Assembly (NCBI GenBank): GCA_963805455.1
Contig: CAWDUJ010000001.1
Coordinates: 248,001-312,000, forward strand
Origin: VRUE01 sp963805455
GTDB lineage: Bacteria; Actinomycetota; Thermoleophilia; Solirubrobacterales; 70-9
DNA length: 64,000 bases
Direction: 5' to 3'
Positions within the stretch are counted from its first letter, which is position 1. Each line of letters starts with the position of its first letter. A program made the position numbers and the translations under genes. The notes beneath the pieces are model-generated. The model did not search any database. It saw only the letters and a list, made by a program, of their open reading frames with translations, and was not told where the DNA came from. Positions 43,382 to 52,306 of this stretch are shown piece after piece.

Positions 43382-44100
43382 GGGGCGAGCTCGGCGCAGC
43401 GGCGCTCGAACTCGCGCGGCGGCGCGATCAGGTGGCGGCGGCCGAGCCGGGAGAGTCCGATCGGGAACAGCGTGCCCCAGTGGATCGGGATCGCGATCCG
43501 CGGCTTCAGGATCGCGGCCGCACGGGCGGCCCGCTCGGGATCGAGATGGCCGGGCCCGAGAGTCGGGCCCCAGCCCCAGACCGGGAGCAGCGCCAGGTCG
43601 AGCCCGCCGGCCAGCTCCGCCATCCCCTCGAAGAGATCGGTGTCACCGGCGAAGTAGGCCCTGCTCGTCCCCGAGAGCACGAACCCGATCGTCGCCGAGT
43701 CATCGGAGCCCAACCCTCCGCGGCCGCCACCGTGCTCGGCCTCGACCGCCGTGACCTGCACCCCGCCGAACGTCTCCGAGTCCCCCGGCGCCAGCTCGGT
43801 GACCGCCTCCAAACCGCGACGACGAAGGAACCCACCGGCGCCGCGCGGGCCCAGAATCGGCGTCTGCGGCGGCAGGCGCCTGAGGGACGGCAGGTCGGCG
43901 TGGTCGTGGTGCAGATGCGAGATCAGGACCGCGTCGAGGTCGGCCGCCGAATCGCCTGCGGGCTTCTGCCCGTGGCGGCGCAGGTGCGCCAGCCTCGATC
44001 GCAGCACGGGGTCGGTCAGGAAGCGCATTCCGTCGAGCTCGAGCAGCACCGTCGCGTGCCCGATGTAGGTGACCCGGTTCGCCTCCGATCTGGTCCGCAC
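43327..44100 (-). CDS. MBL-fold metallo-hydrolase (UlaG-like)
   Basis: 257 residues. The metal motif is LISHLHHDHAD (HxHxDH), followed by a metal Asp in YFAGDTDLFEGM and a final His in AIPIHWGTLFP. The N-terminal VTYIGHATVLLELDGMRFLTDPVL is typical of the UlaG/RomA-like branch that includes lactonases and N-acyl-phosphatidylethanolamine phospholipase D-like proteins. GTG start. Diverges from the AI-2E-type transporter. Confidence 0.88.
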   Translation of the reverse strand: MRTRSEANRVTYIGHATVLLELDGMRFLTDPVLRSRLAHLRRHGQKPAGDSAADLDAVLISHLHHDHADLPSLRRLPPQTPILGPRGAGGFLRRRGLEAVTELAPGDSETFGGVQVTAVEAEHGGGRGGLGSDDSATIGFVLSGTSRAYFAGDTDLFEGMAELAGGLDLALLPVWGWGPTLGPGHLDPERAARAAAILKPRIAIPIHWGTLFPIGLSRLGRRHLIAPPREFERRCAELAPQVEVRVLSPGEATPFSA

Positions 44101-44114
44101 CGACGCATATCTTG

Positions 44115-45242
44115 ATGATCGTGAAACGGAGGACGCCCGAGGGGGAGCAGATCGCGGTCGAGCCGGGTGAGATCACCGCCATCTTCCAGGCCCCGCAGTG
44201 GCTGCGGAACCTCGGGATCGCCTGCTGGCTCCTGTTCGGGGTCGCGGCCGCCCTGGTCGGGCTCGTCTGGTTGCTGGCGCTGACTCAGACGATCGTCCTG
44301 CCGGTGATCACCGCCGGAATCATCGCTGCCGTCTTCGGGCCGGCGGTCGACCTTCTGGCCCGACACAGGGTTCCGCGCGCGGTCGGGACCGTGGTCGTCT
44401 TCGGGGTGATCGTCGGGATCGCCGCCCTCGCCGGATTCCTGGTGCTGAAGGGAATCAGCACCGAGGCGGACGCGCTCAAGTCCAACCTCAGCGCCGCCGC
44501 CGACAAGTTCGAAGGCTGGGCCAAGGACCTCGGTGTCGGCGAAGGGAGCGCCCACGACGCCAAGGACCACGCCAGCTCCTCGGTCAGCAACGCCGTCCAC
44601 GGGATGCTGAACGGGCTCACCGCCGGGATCGACCGGCTCGCCTCGCTCGCGGTCTTCCTCTCCTTCACCGCGCTGAGCCTCTTCTTCCTGCTCAAGGACT
44701 CGCCGACGATCGGCGGCTGGGTCGAGCGCCATGTCGGCCTCCCGGTCCCCCTGGCGCATGCGATGCTGGGGCGGGTCGCGAGCTCGCTGCGGGGCTACTT
44801 CCTCGGGGTGACGATCGTCGCCGCCTGGAGCGCCCTGATCGTCGGGATCGGCGCCCTGTTACTGGGGGTGCCGCTGGCGGGCACGATCGTGGTGGTCACC
44901 TTCCTCGGCGGCTACATCCCCTACATCGGCGCCTGGGTCGCCGGCGCCTTCGCCGTCCTGATCGCACTCGGCGCCGCCGGCCCCGAGACCGCGGTGGCCC
45001 TGGCGGTGGTGATCCTGCTCGCAAACGGGGTCTTCCAGCAGCTGGTGCAGCCGGTCGCCTACGGGGCGGCGCTCGGGCTGCATCCGCTGGCGGTCCTGAT
45101 CGTCACGATCGGGGCGGGCGCCCTGTTCGGGACGATCGGGCTGATCCTCGGCGCACCTCTGACCTCGGCCGTGGTGAGGATCACGAGCGACATCGCCGTC
45201 GGACGCGCCGCCGAGGCGGGCTCTGACGCCGGTGTCACATAG
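44115..45242 (+). CDS. AI-2E family transporter (PerM/TqsA-like)
   Basis: About 375 residues with eight hydrophobic segments. It shows the family pattern LPVITAGIIAAVFGPAVDLLARHRVPRAVGTVVV near the N-terminus, a soluble middle part (STEADALKSNLSAAADKFEGW), and ITIVAAWSALIVGIGALLLG-like and FLGGYIPYIGAWVAGAFAVLIAL segments. Start at the ATG 4 nt into the open frame (a TTG at 44112 is directly before it). No ribosome site is evident. The cargo is unknown; not all members move AI-2. Confidence 0.87.
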   Translation: MIVKRRTPEGEQIAVEPGEITAIFQAPQWLRNLGIACWLLFGVAAALVGLVWLLALTQTIVLPVITAGIIAAVFGPAVDLLARHRVPRAVGTVVVFGVIVGIAALAGFLVLKGISTEADALKSNLSAAADKFEGWAKDLGVGEGSAHDAKDHASSSVSNAVHGMLNGLTAGIDRLASLAVFLSFTALSLFFLLKDSPTIGGWVERHVGLPVPLAHAMLGRVASSLRGYFLGVTIVAAWSALIVGIGALLLGVPLAGTIVVVTFLGGYIPYIGAWVAGAFAVLIALGAAGPETAVALAVVILLANGVFQQLVQPVAYGAALGLHPLAVLIVTIGAGALFGTIGLILGAPLTSAVVRITSDIAVGRAAEAGSDAGVT

Positions 45243-45251
45243 TTTTCACAT

Positions 45252-46211
45252 GTGAGCACGACCGAAATCGCCGAGATCGCGGTCGAGCGGGTCGATGGCC
45301 TCGGCTTCCAGCGCTGGGCGGCGGTCCGGCGCTGTGGGCTGGTCATCTACGCCGCCGTGCTGGTCGTCTGGAGCGCGACCTACGGGGTACCGGTCCAGCG
45401 CGAGCTGGTGATCGCCTGGGTCTGCGGCGCGCTCGTCTGCGTCTCGATCGGGCGCGAACCACGTCAGCTCCTGCAGTTGATCATCGACTGGCTGCCGATC
45501 GTGGCGATCCTCTTCGTCTACGACCTGACTCGGGGGGCCGCCGACTCACTCGGGATCGATGCCCATGTCCACCCGATGATCGACTTCGACCGCTTCGTCT
45601 TCTTCGGACAGACGCCGACCGAGTGGCTGCAGGCCCGGATCCACGAGCCGGGCGTGGTCGGCGCCTGGGACGTCGGCTTCACCCTCGTCTACACCTCCTA
45701 CTTCATCGTCCCCTTCGTCCTCGCCGGCGTTCTCTGGGCTCGCGAGAGACCCGCCTTCGTCGCCTTCACCAGGCGCCTCATCACCCTCGCGCTCTGCGGC
45801 CTCGCGACCTACATCCTGTTCCCGGCGACGCCGCCCTGGATGGCGGCGGAAATGGGGCTGCTCGAAAACGTCCACCGGACCACCGCGGACGGCTGGCAGG
45901 TGCTCGGCGTCGGGACCGCCGGCCTGTTCTCGAAGGGCCAGGGCAGCGTCAACCTCGTCGCCGCCGTTCCCTCGCTTCACTCCGCCCTCACCGCCCTGGT
46001 CGCGATGTTCCTCTGGCGGCGCGTGGGGCCGGCAATTCGCCCGCTGCTCGTCCTCTATCCGCTGGCGATGGGGCTGACGCTGATCGCGACCGGTGAGCAC
46101 TACCTCTTCGACGTCGCCCTCGGCTGGCTCTACGCCGGCGCCGTGATGGCTGCCTGGGGCTGGTGGGAATCGCTCCGGCCGACGGGTTACTCGGCGCCGT
46201 ACTCGCGGTAG
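45252..46211 (+). CDS. PAP2-superfamily integral membrane protein (inositolphosphotransferase/AUR1-like)
   Basis: 319 residues, about six to eight membrane segments. The motifs LFPATPPW, AAVPSLHSALTAL and ATGEHYLFDVALGW are those of the Aur1/Ipt1-like PAP2 branch, which moves phospho-head-groups between lipids or hydrolyses lipid phosphates. The long N-terminal part (RLLQLIIDWLPI... DAHVHPMIDFDRFVFFGQTPTEWLQ) also fits that branch. GTG start 10 bp after the AI-2E transporter. It converges on the aldehyde dehydrogenase, overlapping by 25 bp. Confidence 0.85.
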   Translation: MSTTEIAEIAVERVDGLGFQRWAAVRRCGLVIYAAVLVVWSATYGVPVQRELVIAWVCGALVCVSIGREPRQLLQLIIDWLPIVAILFVYDLTRGAADSLGIDAHVHPMIDFDRFVFFGQTPTEWLQARIHEPGVVGAWDVGFTLVYTSYFIVPFVLAGVLWARERPAFVAFTRRLITLALCGLATYILFPATPPWMAAEMGLLENVHRTTADGWQVLGVGTAGLFSKGQGSVNLVAAVPSLHSALTALVAMFLWRRVGPAIRPLLVLYPLAMGLTLIATGEHYLFDVALGWLYAGAVMAAWGWWESLRPTGYSAPYSR

Positions 46212-47665
46212 GGGTACCACCATTCCTTGCGCTCGATCCGCGTCTCCATGTGGACGTGCTTGGTCTCCTGGAACGACTCCAGGCCCTCGCGTCCGAGCTC
46301 GCGGCCGAGCCCTGACTGCTTGAAGCCGCCGAAGGGGCCGGCGTCGTTGTCGGTCAGCGGGTCGTTGATCCAGACGGTGCCCGCCCGGAGCTCGCGCATG
46401 CAGCGGACAGCGGTTTCGAGGTCTCCCGTGTAGACGTTGGCGCCGAGGCCGAACTCGATTCCGTTCGCCTCCGCGATCGCCTCGTCGAGCGAGCCGACGC
46501 GGACGATCGGCGCCACCGGGCCGAAGGTCTCCTCGCGCAGCAGCGCCGAGTCCGGCGCGGCGCCGACGACGACGGCGGGGGAGAGGAAGTGGCCGCGCTC
46601 CTGGCCGCCGCCATCGCCGCCCACCAGGACCTCGGCTCCGGCCCCGATCGCGGCTTCGAGCTGGGCGATCACCTTCGCCCGCTGCTGGTCGGAGACCATC
46701 GGCCCGATGTCGGTCGCGACCTCGAACGGGTCGCCGAGAGTGAGGCTTCGGGTGTGATCGACGAACGCCTCGACGTAGGAGTCGTAGACCTCGTCGGCGA
46801 CGTAAAAGCGCTCGGCCGAGGTGCAGACCTGGCCGGCGTTGAGGAACGCCGCCCAGGCGCCGCCGCGGGCTGCGACCTCGAGCTTGGGGGCGACGTCGGC
46901 GCAGACGATGAAGGCGTCCTTGCCGCCCATCTCGAGGTTCATCCGCGCCATCCGCTCGGTGCAGGCGGCGGCGACCTTCTTCCCGGTCGCGACCGAGCCG
47001 GTGAAGGCGATGCAGTCGACGTCGGGGTGTGAGGAGAGGGCGGCGCCAATGTCGCCGGCGCCGGCGATCAGGTTGACGACCCCGGGCGGCAGGTGCTCGA
47101 ACGGGCCGGCCAGCATCAGGGTCGAGAGAGGCGTCAGCTCCGAGGGCTTGCAGACGACGCAGTTGCCGGCCGCCAGCGCCGGCGCAACCTTCCAGGCGAG
47201 CAGCAGCAGCGGGTAGTTCCAGGGGACGATGCAGCCGACGACCCCGAGCGGGTCCTTGACGACCATCGCCAGCTGGGTCGACTCGATCGGCGGGATCACG
47301 CGGCCGGCGTGGTCACGGCCGATCTCGGCGTAGTAATCGAAGGCCGCTGCCGTCCAGTCGAGCTCGTCGCGGTTCTCGACCAGCGGCTTGCCCCCCTCGG
47401 CGGTCATCGCCCGCGCCAGCTCCTCGGCATCCTCGCGCAGCCGCCGGGCGACCTCGTGCAGCATCTCGCAGCGCTCTCCGGCGCTGGTCCGGGCCCAGCC
47501 TGGCCAGGCCTCACGTGCCGCCGCGACCGCTGCGTCGACCTGCGCCGGCGAGGCAAACGGGACCTCGACGATCGATTCGGTCGTGAACGGGTTCTCGACC
47601 GATGCGGTGGCGCCGTCGCCGTCGAGGAGCGTGCCGCCGATCAGCAGCTGCGTCGCGTGAGGCAC
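46187..47665 (-). CDS. NAD(P)-dependent aldehyde dehydrogenase (betaine/γ-aminobutyraldehyde type)
   Basis: 492 residues. Rossmann and active-site motifs: IVPWNYPLLLLAWKVAPALAAGN, FTGSVATGKKV, NLEMGGKDAF (general base Glu) and LNAGQVCTSAERFYV (catalytic Cys), ending GPFGGFKQSGLGRELG. The closest style is betaine- or aminobutyraldehyde dehydrogenase. Such an enzyme would oxidise the aldehyde produced when the local aminotransferase acts on a polyamine, but it lies 21 kb from that cluster, so the link is speculative. Confidence 0.92.
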   Translation of the reverse strand: MPHATQLLIGGTLLDGDGATASVENPFTTESIVEVPFASPAQVDAAVAAAREAWPGWARTSAGERCEMLHEVARRLREDAEELARAMTAEGGKPLVENRDELDWTAAAFDYYAEIGRDHAGRVIPPIESTQLAMVVKDPLGVVGCIVPWNYPLLLLAWKVAPALAAGNCVVCKPSELTPLSTLMLAGPFEHLPPGVVNLIAGAGDIGAALSSHPDVDCIAFTGSVATGKKVAAACTERMARMNLEMGGKDAFIVCADVAPKLEVAARGGAWAAFLNAGQVCTSAERFYVADEVYDSYVEAFVDHTRSLTLGDPFEVATDIGPMVSDQQRAKVIAQLEAAIGAGAEVLVGGDGGGQERGHFLSPAVVVGAAPDSALLREETFGPVAPIVRVGSLDEAIAEANGIEFGLGANVYTGDLETAVRCMRELRAGTVWINDPLTDNDAGPFGGFKQSGLGRELGREGLESFQETKHVHMETRIERKEWWYPYREYGAE

Positions 47666-47674
47666 ACGGCCAGG

Positions 47675-48529
47675 TTAGTGGCTGATCTCCTGTGCGTCTG
47701 CCCCGGGGGTGGGGGCGCCGCGTTTGGCGAGCTCGCAGCTGGGGTTGACCTTGTCCTTGTCATCGGCGTAGACGACGTCCTTGCCCGGCCCGCAGAGTAC
47801 TTTGTCCGCCTCGCCATCGCGGACGCGGACGACGTCGTTGCCGCGGCCGGCCTTGACGATGTCCACACCGGGGAGCTGGACGTCGATCGCGGCGAGGGCG
47901 CTGATGTGGTCGTTGCCCGGGCCGCCGAAGATGACATCTGCTCCAGGGCCGCCCCAGATGAAGTCGTTGTCGGCGGCGCCGCGGAGGTTGTCGTCGCCTT
48001 CGCCGCCCCACATCTTGTCGTCGCCCTCCTGGCCAAGGAGGGTGTCGTTGCCGGCCCCGCCCATCAGCCCGTCGCCGTTGATCCCGGCGATGAGGATGTC
48101 GTTGCCTTCGCCGCCGGTGAGGCCGTCGAAACCGATCCCGGTTTCGAGCGTGTCGTCGCCGCTGCCGCCGTCGACCGTGTTGTTGCCGTCGCCGGCGTTG
48201 ACCGTGTCGTTGCCATCACCTCCGCTGACGGTGTCGTTCCCGCCCGCGGCCGTGATCGAGTCGTTGTCGGATCCGCCTTCGATCTTGTTGTTGCCGTCGC
48301 CGGCGTCGATTCGGTCGTTGCCGGTCCCGGCGTTGACGGTGTCGTCGCCGCTCAGCGCATTGATCGTGTCATCGCCGCCTTTGGCTTCGATGATGTCATT
48401 GCCGGGAGTCCCGGTCAGGGTCTCGGCGGTGTCGTCGCCGATGATCGTCGCCGCGTAGGCCGCAGTCGCGCTCGCCGCCAGCGCCAGAATCGCCGCTATC
48501 AGCACCGCCGTGATCCGATTGCCTCTCAT
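47675..48529 (-). CDS. Secreted calcium-binding protein with RTX-type nonapeptide repeats
   Basis: 284 residues. A signal peptide (ITAVLIAAILALAASATAAYA) precedes about 14 tandem Ca-binding nonapeptides of the form GGxGxDxUx (GTPGNDIIE, GGDGNDTVN, GGEGDDNLR, GGPGADVIF and so on), a β-roll. The C-terminus DKVLCGPGKDVVYADDKDKVNPSCE is a common actinobacterial end with two Cys. No hydrolase domain is attached. A second protein of this type is at 49539. Confidence 0.9.
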   Translation of the reverse strand: MRGNRITAVLIAAILALAASATAAYAATIIGDDTAETLTGTPGNDIIEAKGGDDTINALSGDDTVNAGTGNDRIDAGDGNNKIEGGSDNDSITAAGGNDTVSGGDGNDTVNAGDGNNTVDGGSGDDTLETGIGFDGLTGGEGNDILIAGINGDGLMGGAGNDTLLGQEGDDKMWGGEGDDNLRGAADNDFIWGGPGADVIFGGPGNDHISALAAIDVQLPGVDIVKAGRGNDVVRVRDGEADKVLCGPGKDVVYADDKDKVNPSCELAKRGAPTPGADAQEISH

Positions 48530-48642
48530 GATCCCCCCGTGGCTCCTTCGAATTGGGTAGGTGGTTCGTTAAAAGGAGGCCAGCTTTATACCTAAAACTC
48601 TTGAGGCGAACCAACCGGCCTGACCTTCCTGCAAGCGTTCTG
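48530..48642. other. Intergenic promoter region of the RTX-type gene
   Basis: 113 bp. On the minus strand it includes GTTTTAGGTATAAA about 60-70 bp ahead of the RTX-type gene, which could be a promoter (TATAAA -10). An AAAAGGAGG-like stretch (plus strand) precedes no convincing ORF. Confidence 0.35.
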
Positions 48643-49026
48643 TCAGGCCGCGGTGGCGCGCCGGGAGCGGGAGATCGCGCCCCCGATAGCTCCGAGGACG
48701 GCGCCGATGATGGCGTCGATCAGGATCAGGAGCGGCGGGAATCCGCCGAGCGAGACCTTGGCGTCGGTGCCGGCGATTGCGTGGGCGACAAGGACCCCGA
48801 GCCCGAACAGGGCACCGCCGACGAACACGCGGCGGGCGCCGCCGGCGGGACCGGGGTGCTCGGTGCCGGCGAGGATGCCACCGAGCGCGGCCAGCGCTCC
48901 CAGCGCCCAGTACGCGGCGGCGGAGATCCCGAGGAAGACCCCGGTGACGACGCCGAACAGGAGCGGGACCACGACCGCGAGGACGAGCTGGGCCTCCCGC
49001 GTCCGATCTTCGAACAGTGGCGGCAT
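48643..49026 (-). CDS. Small integral membrane protein of unknown function
   Basis: 127 residues with about four hydrophobic helices (VLAVVVPLLFGVVTGVFLG, AYWALGALAALGGILAG, VFVGGALFGLGVLVAHAIAG, LLILIDAIIGAVLGAIGG) and a short basic end. GxxxG-rich helices suggest tight packing. No named family recognised. It diverges from the acetyltransferase with only about 17 bp between. Confidence 0.75.
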   Translation of the reverse strand: MPPLFEDRTREAQLVLAVVVPLLFGVVTGVFLGISAAAYWALGALAALGGILAGTEHPGPAGGARRVFVGGALFGLGVLVAHAIAGTDAKVSLGGFPPLLILIDAIIGAVLGAIGGAISRSRRATAA

Positions 49027-49042
49027 CGCAGTTAGTGTCCCA

Positions 49043-49552
49043 ATGATGGCGGGCGAAGGCCACTCGATCCGGCGGGCGGAGCGCGGCGACGTCGCCGAGC
49101 TGCTGGTGATGATCCGCGAGCTGGCCGCCTACGAGCGGCTTGCCGACCAGGTGGTCGGCGACGAGGAGCGGCTCGAGCGGACCCTGTTCGAGGTCGGCGC
49201 CGCCGAGGCGCTGATCGCCGAGGTGGGGGATAGCACGGTCGGGTACGCGATCTACTTCACGACCTTCTCCAGCTTCCTATGTCTGCCCGGCCTCTGGTGC
49301 GAGGACATCTTCGTCCGGCCGCAGTGGCGCGGTGACGGGATCGGCGGAGCGCTGTTCGCGGCAGTCGCCGGAGTCGCGGCAGAGCGCGGCTACGAGCGAC
49401 TCGACTGGGTGGTCCTCGACTGGAACGAGCCGGCGATCGGGTTCTACGAGGGCCTCGGCGCCAGCCACCTCAGCGACTGGCAGACGATGCGGCTCGACGG
49501 CGACCGCCTGCGGCGGGTGGCGGCCGATTCCCCGGGCGTCACCTCACCCTGA
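49043..49552 (+). CDS. GNAT acetyltransferase of the spermidine/spermine N1-acetyltransferase (SSAT) type
   Basis: About 169 residues. The order of motifs follows SSAT/SAT1: IRELAAYERLADQVVGDEERL, VGYAIYFTTFSSFLCLPGLWCEDIFVRPQWRGDGIGGALF (acetyl-CoA loop RGDGIG) and LDWNEPAIGFYEGLGASHLSDWQTMRLDGDRL, the last close to the SAT1 C-terminus (WNEPSINFYKRRGASDLS). Predicted to acetylate polyamines or related amines. Two adjacent ATGs are possible starts. Its 3' end overlaps the convergent RTX-type gene by 14 bp. Confidence 0.85.
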   Translation: MMAGEGHSIRRAERGDVAELLVMIRELAAYERLADQVVGDEERLERTLFEVGAAEALIAEVGDSTVGYAIYFTTFSSFLCLPGLWCEDIFVRPQWRGDGIGGALFAAVAGVAAERGYERLDWVVLDWNEPAIGFYEGLGASHLSDWQTMRLDGDRLRRVAADSPGVTSP

Positions 49553-50327
49553 CCTTCTCGCAGTGGATCGGCTTCGGGTCGATCCTGTCGATCACGGCGA
49601 CGTCGTGCCTGCCCGGTCCGCAGTCGATCCGGTTGTCGCGGTCGTGGTCGGCGGCGAGGATCAGGTCGTTGCCGGCGCCGGCGTCGAAGGTGTCGTCGGG
49701 GAAATGCGGGGGAGTGCCGTCGTCGGTCGCCTTTGGGCCGCCGATCAGGAGGTCATCGCCGCCGCCGCCGATCAGGAAGTCGCCCCCCTTGTTGCCGATC
49801 AGGGTGTCGTCCCCCTGCTGTCCGATCAGGGTGTCCGCGAAATAGTCGGTTGAGGGGGGCGAGCCGTATCCGGGGCTCTTGGCCGGCACATCGCTCCCGC
49901 GCAGCAGGTCGTCGCCGTCGCCGCCCTTGACTTCGAACTGGCCGATCGACGTGGTGGCTGTGAATGAGTCATCGCCGCCACCGAGCCTGGCGACGATGTC
50001 GTCCCCGGTGCCGGGCTCGCCGACCGAGGTGCCATCAGGGCAGAAGTCATGCGTCGCGTCTTCGGTGATGCAGGCAAAGCCGTCGGGGTTGGTGATGTTG
50101 TGGATCCCGGCTGTGTCGGAGATGTAGTTGCCCCACATCGGCTGCGGACTCGGGTCGGATTTCGGCGGCCCGTAGGTGACGACGATGTGATTCACGGTCG
50201 AATCGCTCGAGGCCCTGAGGCTGACGAAGAAGCCCTGGTCGAGTGTGGTCGGGGCGGCTGCCGCTGCGGCGACCTGGAGCAGGCCGAGCGATACGACCAC
50301 CACAGCGACGTGGACCAATTGCCTCAC
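49539..50327 (-). CDS. Secreted protein with RTX-type repeats (second copy)
   Basis: 262 residues from a GTG. The signal peptide VHVAVVVVSLGLLQVAAAAAA precedes a β-strand-rich region of about 80 residues (LDQGFFVSLRASSDSTVNHIVVTYG). Ca-binding nonapeptides follow (GGDGDDLLR, GQQGDDTLI, GNKGGDFLI, GGGGDDLLI, GAGNDLIL), and the C-terminus RIDCGPGRHDVAVIDRIDP has two Cys. The long ORF upstream of 50327 is antisense to the epimerase gene and was not used. Confidence 0.85.
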   Translation of the reverse strand: MRQLVHVAVVVVSLGLLQVAAAAAAPTTLDQGFFVSLRASSDSTVNHIVVTYGPPKSDPSPQPMWGNYISDTAGIHNITNPDGFACITEDATHDFCPDGTSVGEPGTGDDIVARLGGGDDSFTATTSIGQFEVKGGDGDDLLRGSDVPAKSPGYGSPPSTDYFADTLIGQQGDDTLIGNKGGDFLIGGGGDDLLIGGPKATDDGTPPHFPDDTFDAGAGNDLILAADHDRDNRIDCGPGRHDVAVIDRIDPKPIHCEKVRVR

Positions 50328-50382
50328 ACGGTGACGGTAACCGTCCCGGGGGCCGATCGCAACGCCAGGTAGCCTCCCCCCG

Positions 50383-51396
50383 GTGGCGGAGAAGACTGTC
50401 CTCGTAACCGGTGGCTCGGGGTTCCTCGGCAGCTGGTGCGTCATCGAGCTGCTTCGTCGCGGCCACCGGGTTCGCACCACGGTCCGCGATCTCGGACGCG
50501 AGGCGGAGGTCCGCGCCGCGATCGCACCGGAGGTCGACCCGGGCGAGAGTCTGACCTTCATCGCTGCGGACCTGCTCCGCGACGAGGGCTGGGATCAGGC
50601 GGTCGAGGGCTGTGACCACGTCCTCCACGTCGCCTCGCCATTCCCTCCCGCCCAGCCGAAGGACCCCGACGAGCTGATCGTCCCGGCCCGCGACGGGACC
50701 CTCCGGGTGCTCCGCGCCGCGCTCAAGGGCGGCGTCGAGCGGATCGTCATCACCTCCTCGGTCGCCGCTGTCGCCGGCAGCGGCAGACCGATCTCGGAGA
50801 AGCGGACCGAGGACGACTGGACCGACCTAGCCAACGACGAGCTGTCGCCCTACGTGCGGTCGAAGACGGTCGCCGAGCGCGCCGCCTGGGACCTGGCCCG
50901 CGATGAGGGGGCCGAGGATCGGGTCGCGGTCGTCAACCCGGGCGCGATCCTCGGGCCGGTGCTGAGCGAGGACCGCTCGTTTTCATTGCAGGTGATCGAA
51001 AGGCTGCTGAAGGGTATGCCGGGGTTACCGCGGATCGGGTTCAGTTTCGTCGACGTCCGCGACGTCGCCGACCTCGAGATCAGGGCGATGGAGTCGCCGG
51101 CGGCCGGCGGCCGTCGCTACATCGCCACCGATGAGTTCATGTGGATGGGGGAGGTCGCCGAGACCCTGCGCGAGGAGCTCGGCTCCGACGCCGCCAGGGT
51201 CCCGAGCCGCTCGGTCCCGAACCTGGTCGTCAAAGCGATGGCCCTGTTCGATCCCGGCGTCCGCGGAATCGTCGGCCAGCTCGGGCGCAAGGTGCAGTAC
51301 TCGAGCGAGAGGGCGCGCTCGGAGCTCGGCTGGTCACCCCGCTCAAGTCGGGAATCGGCGGTCGACACCGCCCGCAGCATGATCGCCGCCTCCTGA
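50383..51396 (+). CDS. NAD(P)-dependent epimerase/dihydroflavonol-reductase-like SDR
   Basis: 337 residues, extended short-chain dehydrogenase. Cofactor motif VLVTGGSGFLGSW, the strand HVLHVASPFPP, active-site Ser in ITSSVAAVAGSG and the YxxxK pair in SPYVRSKTVAE. It belongs to the dihydroflavonol-4-reductase-like branch; the substrate is unknown. The stop lies directly before the desaturase start, so the two are probably co-transcribed. Confidence 0.88.
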   Translation: MAEKTVLVTGGSGFLGSWCVIELLRRGHRVRTTVRDLGREAEVRAAIAPEVDPGESLTFIAADLLRDEGWDQAVEGCDHVLHVASPFPPAQPKDPDELIVPARDGTLRVLRAALKGGVERIVITSSVAAVAGSGRPISEKRTEDDWTDLANDELSPYVRSKTVAERAAWDLARDEGAEDRVAVVNPGAILGPVLSEDRSFSLQVIERLLKGMPGLPRIGFSFVDVRDVADLEIRAMESPAAGGRRYIATDEFMWMGEVAETLREELGSDAARVPSRSVPNLVVKAMALFDPGVRGIVGQLGRKVQYSSERARSELGWSPRSSRESAVDTARSMIAAS

Positions 51397-51397
51397 G

Positions 51398-52306
51398 ATG
51401 GTGGCCGAGGCGCCACCGGTCACCCGCACCGTGATCCCCGACCCGGCGGACCGGGTGCCGCTGATCGCCTGGCCGACGATCGCGCTGCTTCTCGCCGCCG
51501 CCGGTCTCGCCGCCGCCTCGACCCTGCTCGGCCTCGACGGCACCCTGCCGCCCCCGGTCTCGGTGCTGCTCAACGCGATCGCCTCCTACCTCTTCTTCAC
51601 CGTCGCCCACGACGCCGCCCACTCCTCGGCCTCCTCGAACCGAACCCTGAACCTCTGGATCGGGCGCGTCTCGACGCCGTTCATCACCCCCGCCGCGAGC
51701 TTCGGCGTCTGGCGCTTCATCCACATGCAGCACCACCGCTTCACCAATCACGAGGACGGCTCGGACCCCGACCACTACACGATGGAGGGCCCGGCCTGGC
51801 AGCGGCCGCTGCGCTGGGTCACGGTCGACTTCAACTACCTCGCCTTCTACGCGCGGCGGTTCGGCGGCCGGCCGCTCTCGGAGAAGGTCGAATCGATCAT
51901 CCAGTCGGTCGTGGTCCTGGCGCTGATGGCGCTGGTGATCACCCGCGGGAGCTTTGTCGACCTCCTCGTCTACGTCCTGATCCCGCAACGCCTGGCGCTT
52001 CTGTGGCTGGCCTTCGCGTTCGACTACCTGCCCCATCACGGGCTCCGCCTGCGCCCGGAGGAGGACAGGCTGAAGACGACCCGCAACCGGATCGGCTCCG
52101 AGCCCTGGCTCTCGCCGCTCCTGCTCTACCAGAACTACCATCTGGTACATCACCTGCACCCGGTCGTCCCCTTCTATCGCTACATCCGGGTCTGGCGGCG
52201 GAACGAGGAGGCCTACCTCGACGGCGGCCCGGCCCTGACGACGGTTCGCGGCAGGCCGATCACGGTCGAGGAATACCGAGCGCTGCGTCGTCTGCGCGAG
52301 CACTGA
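51398..52306 (+). CDS. Membrane fatty-acid desaturase / carotenoid-hydroxylase-like protein
   Basis: 302 residues, four predicted membrane helices and three His boxes: FTVAHDAAHSS, FIHMQHHRFTNH and YHLVHHLHP, with an extra DYLPHHG. This di-iron arrangement suits fatty-acid desaturases and β-carotene hydroxylases. Which lipid is modified is not clear. ATG (with a good overlap) follows the SDR stop. Confidence 0.87.
   Translation: MVAEAPPVTRTVIPDPADRVPLIAWPTIALLLAAAGLAAASTLLGLDGTLPPPVSVLLNAIASYLFFTVAHDAAHSSASSNRTLNLWIGRVSTPFITPAASFGVWRFIHMQHHRFTNHEDGSDPDHYTMEGPAWQRPLRWVTVDFNYLAFYARRFGGRPLSEKVESIIQSVVVLALMALVITRGSFVDLLVYVLIPQRLALLWLAFAFDYLPHHGLRLRPEEDRLKTTRNRIGSEPWLSPLLLYQNYHLVHHLHPVVPFYRYIRVWRRNEEAYLDGGPALTTVRGRPITVEEYRALRRLREH

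Noticed and set aside
48536..48600. AAAAGGAGG-like ribosome site and TATAAA-like box without a downstream ORF
   Set aside because: The plus-strand ribosome-like site has no plausible small gene; the promoter on the minus strand is only weakly supported.
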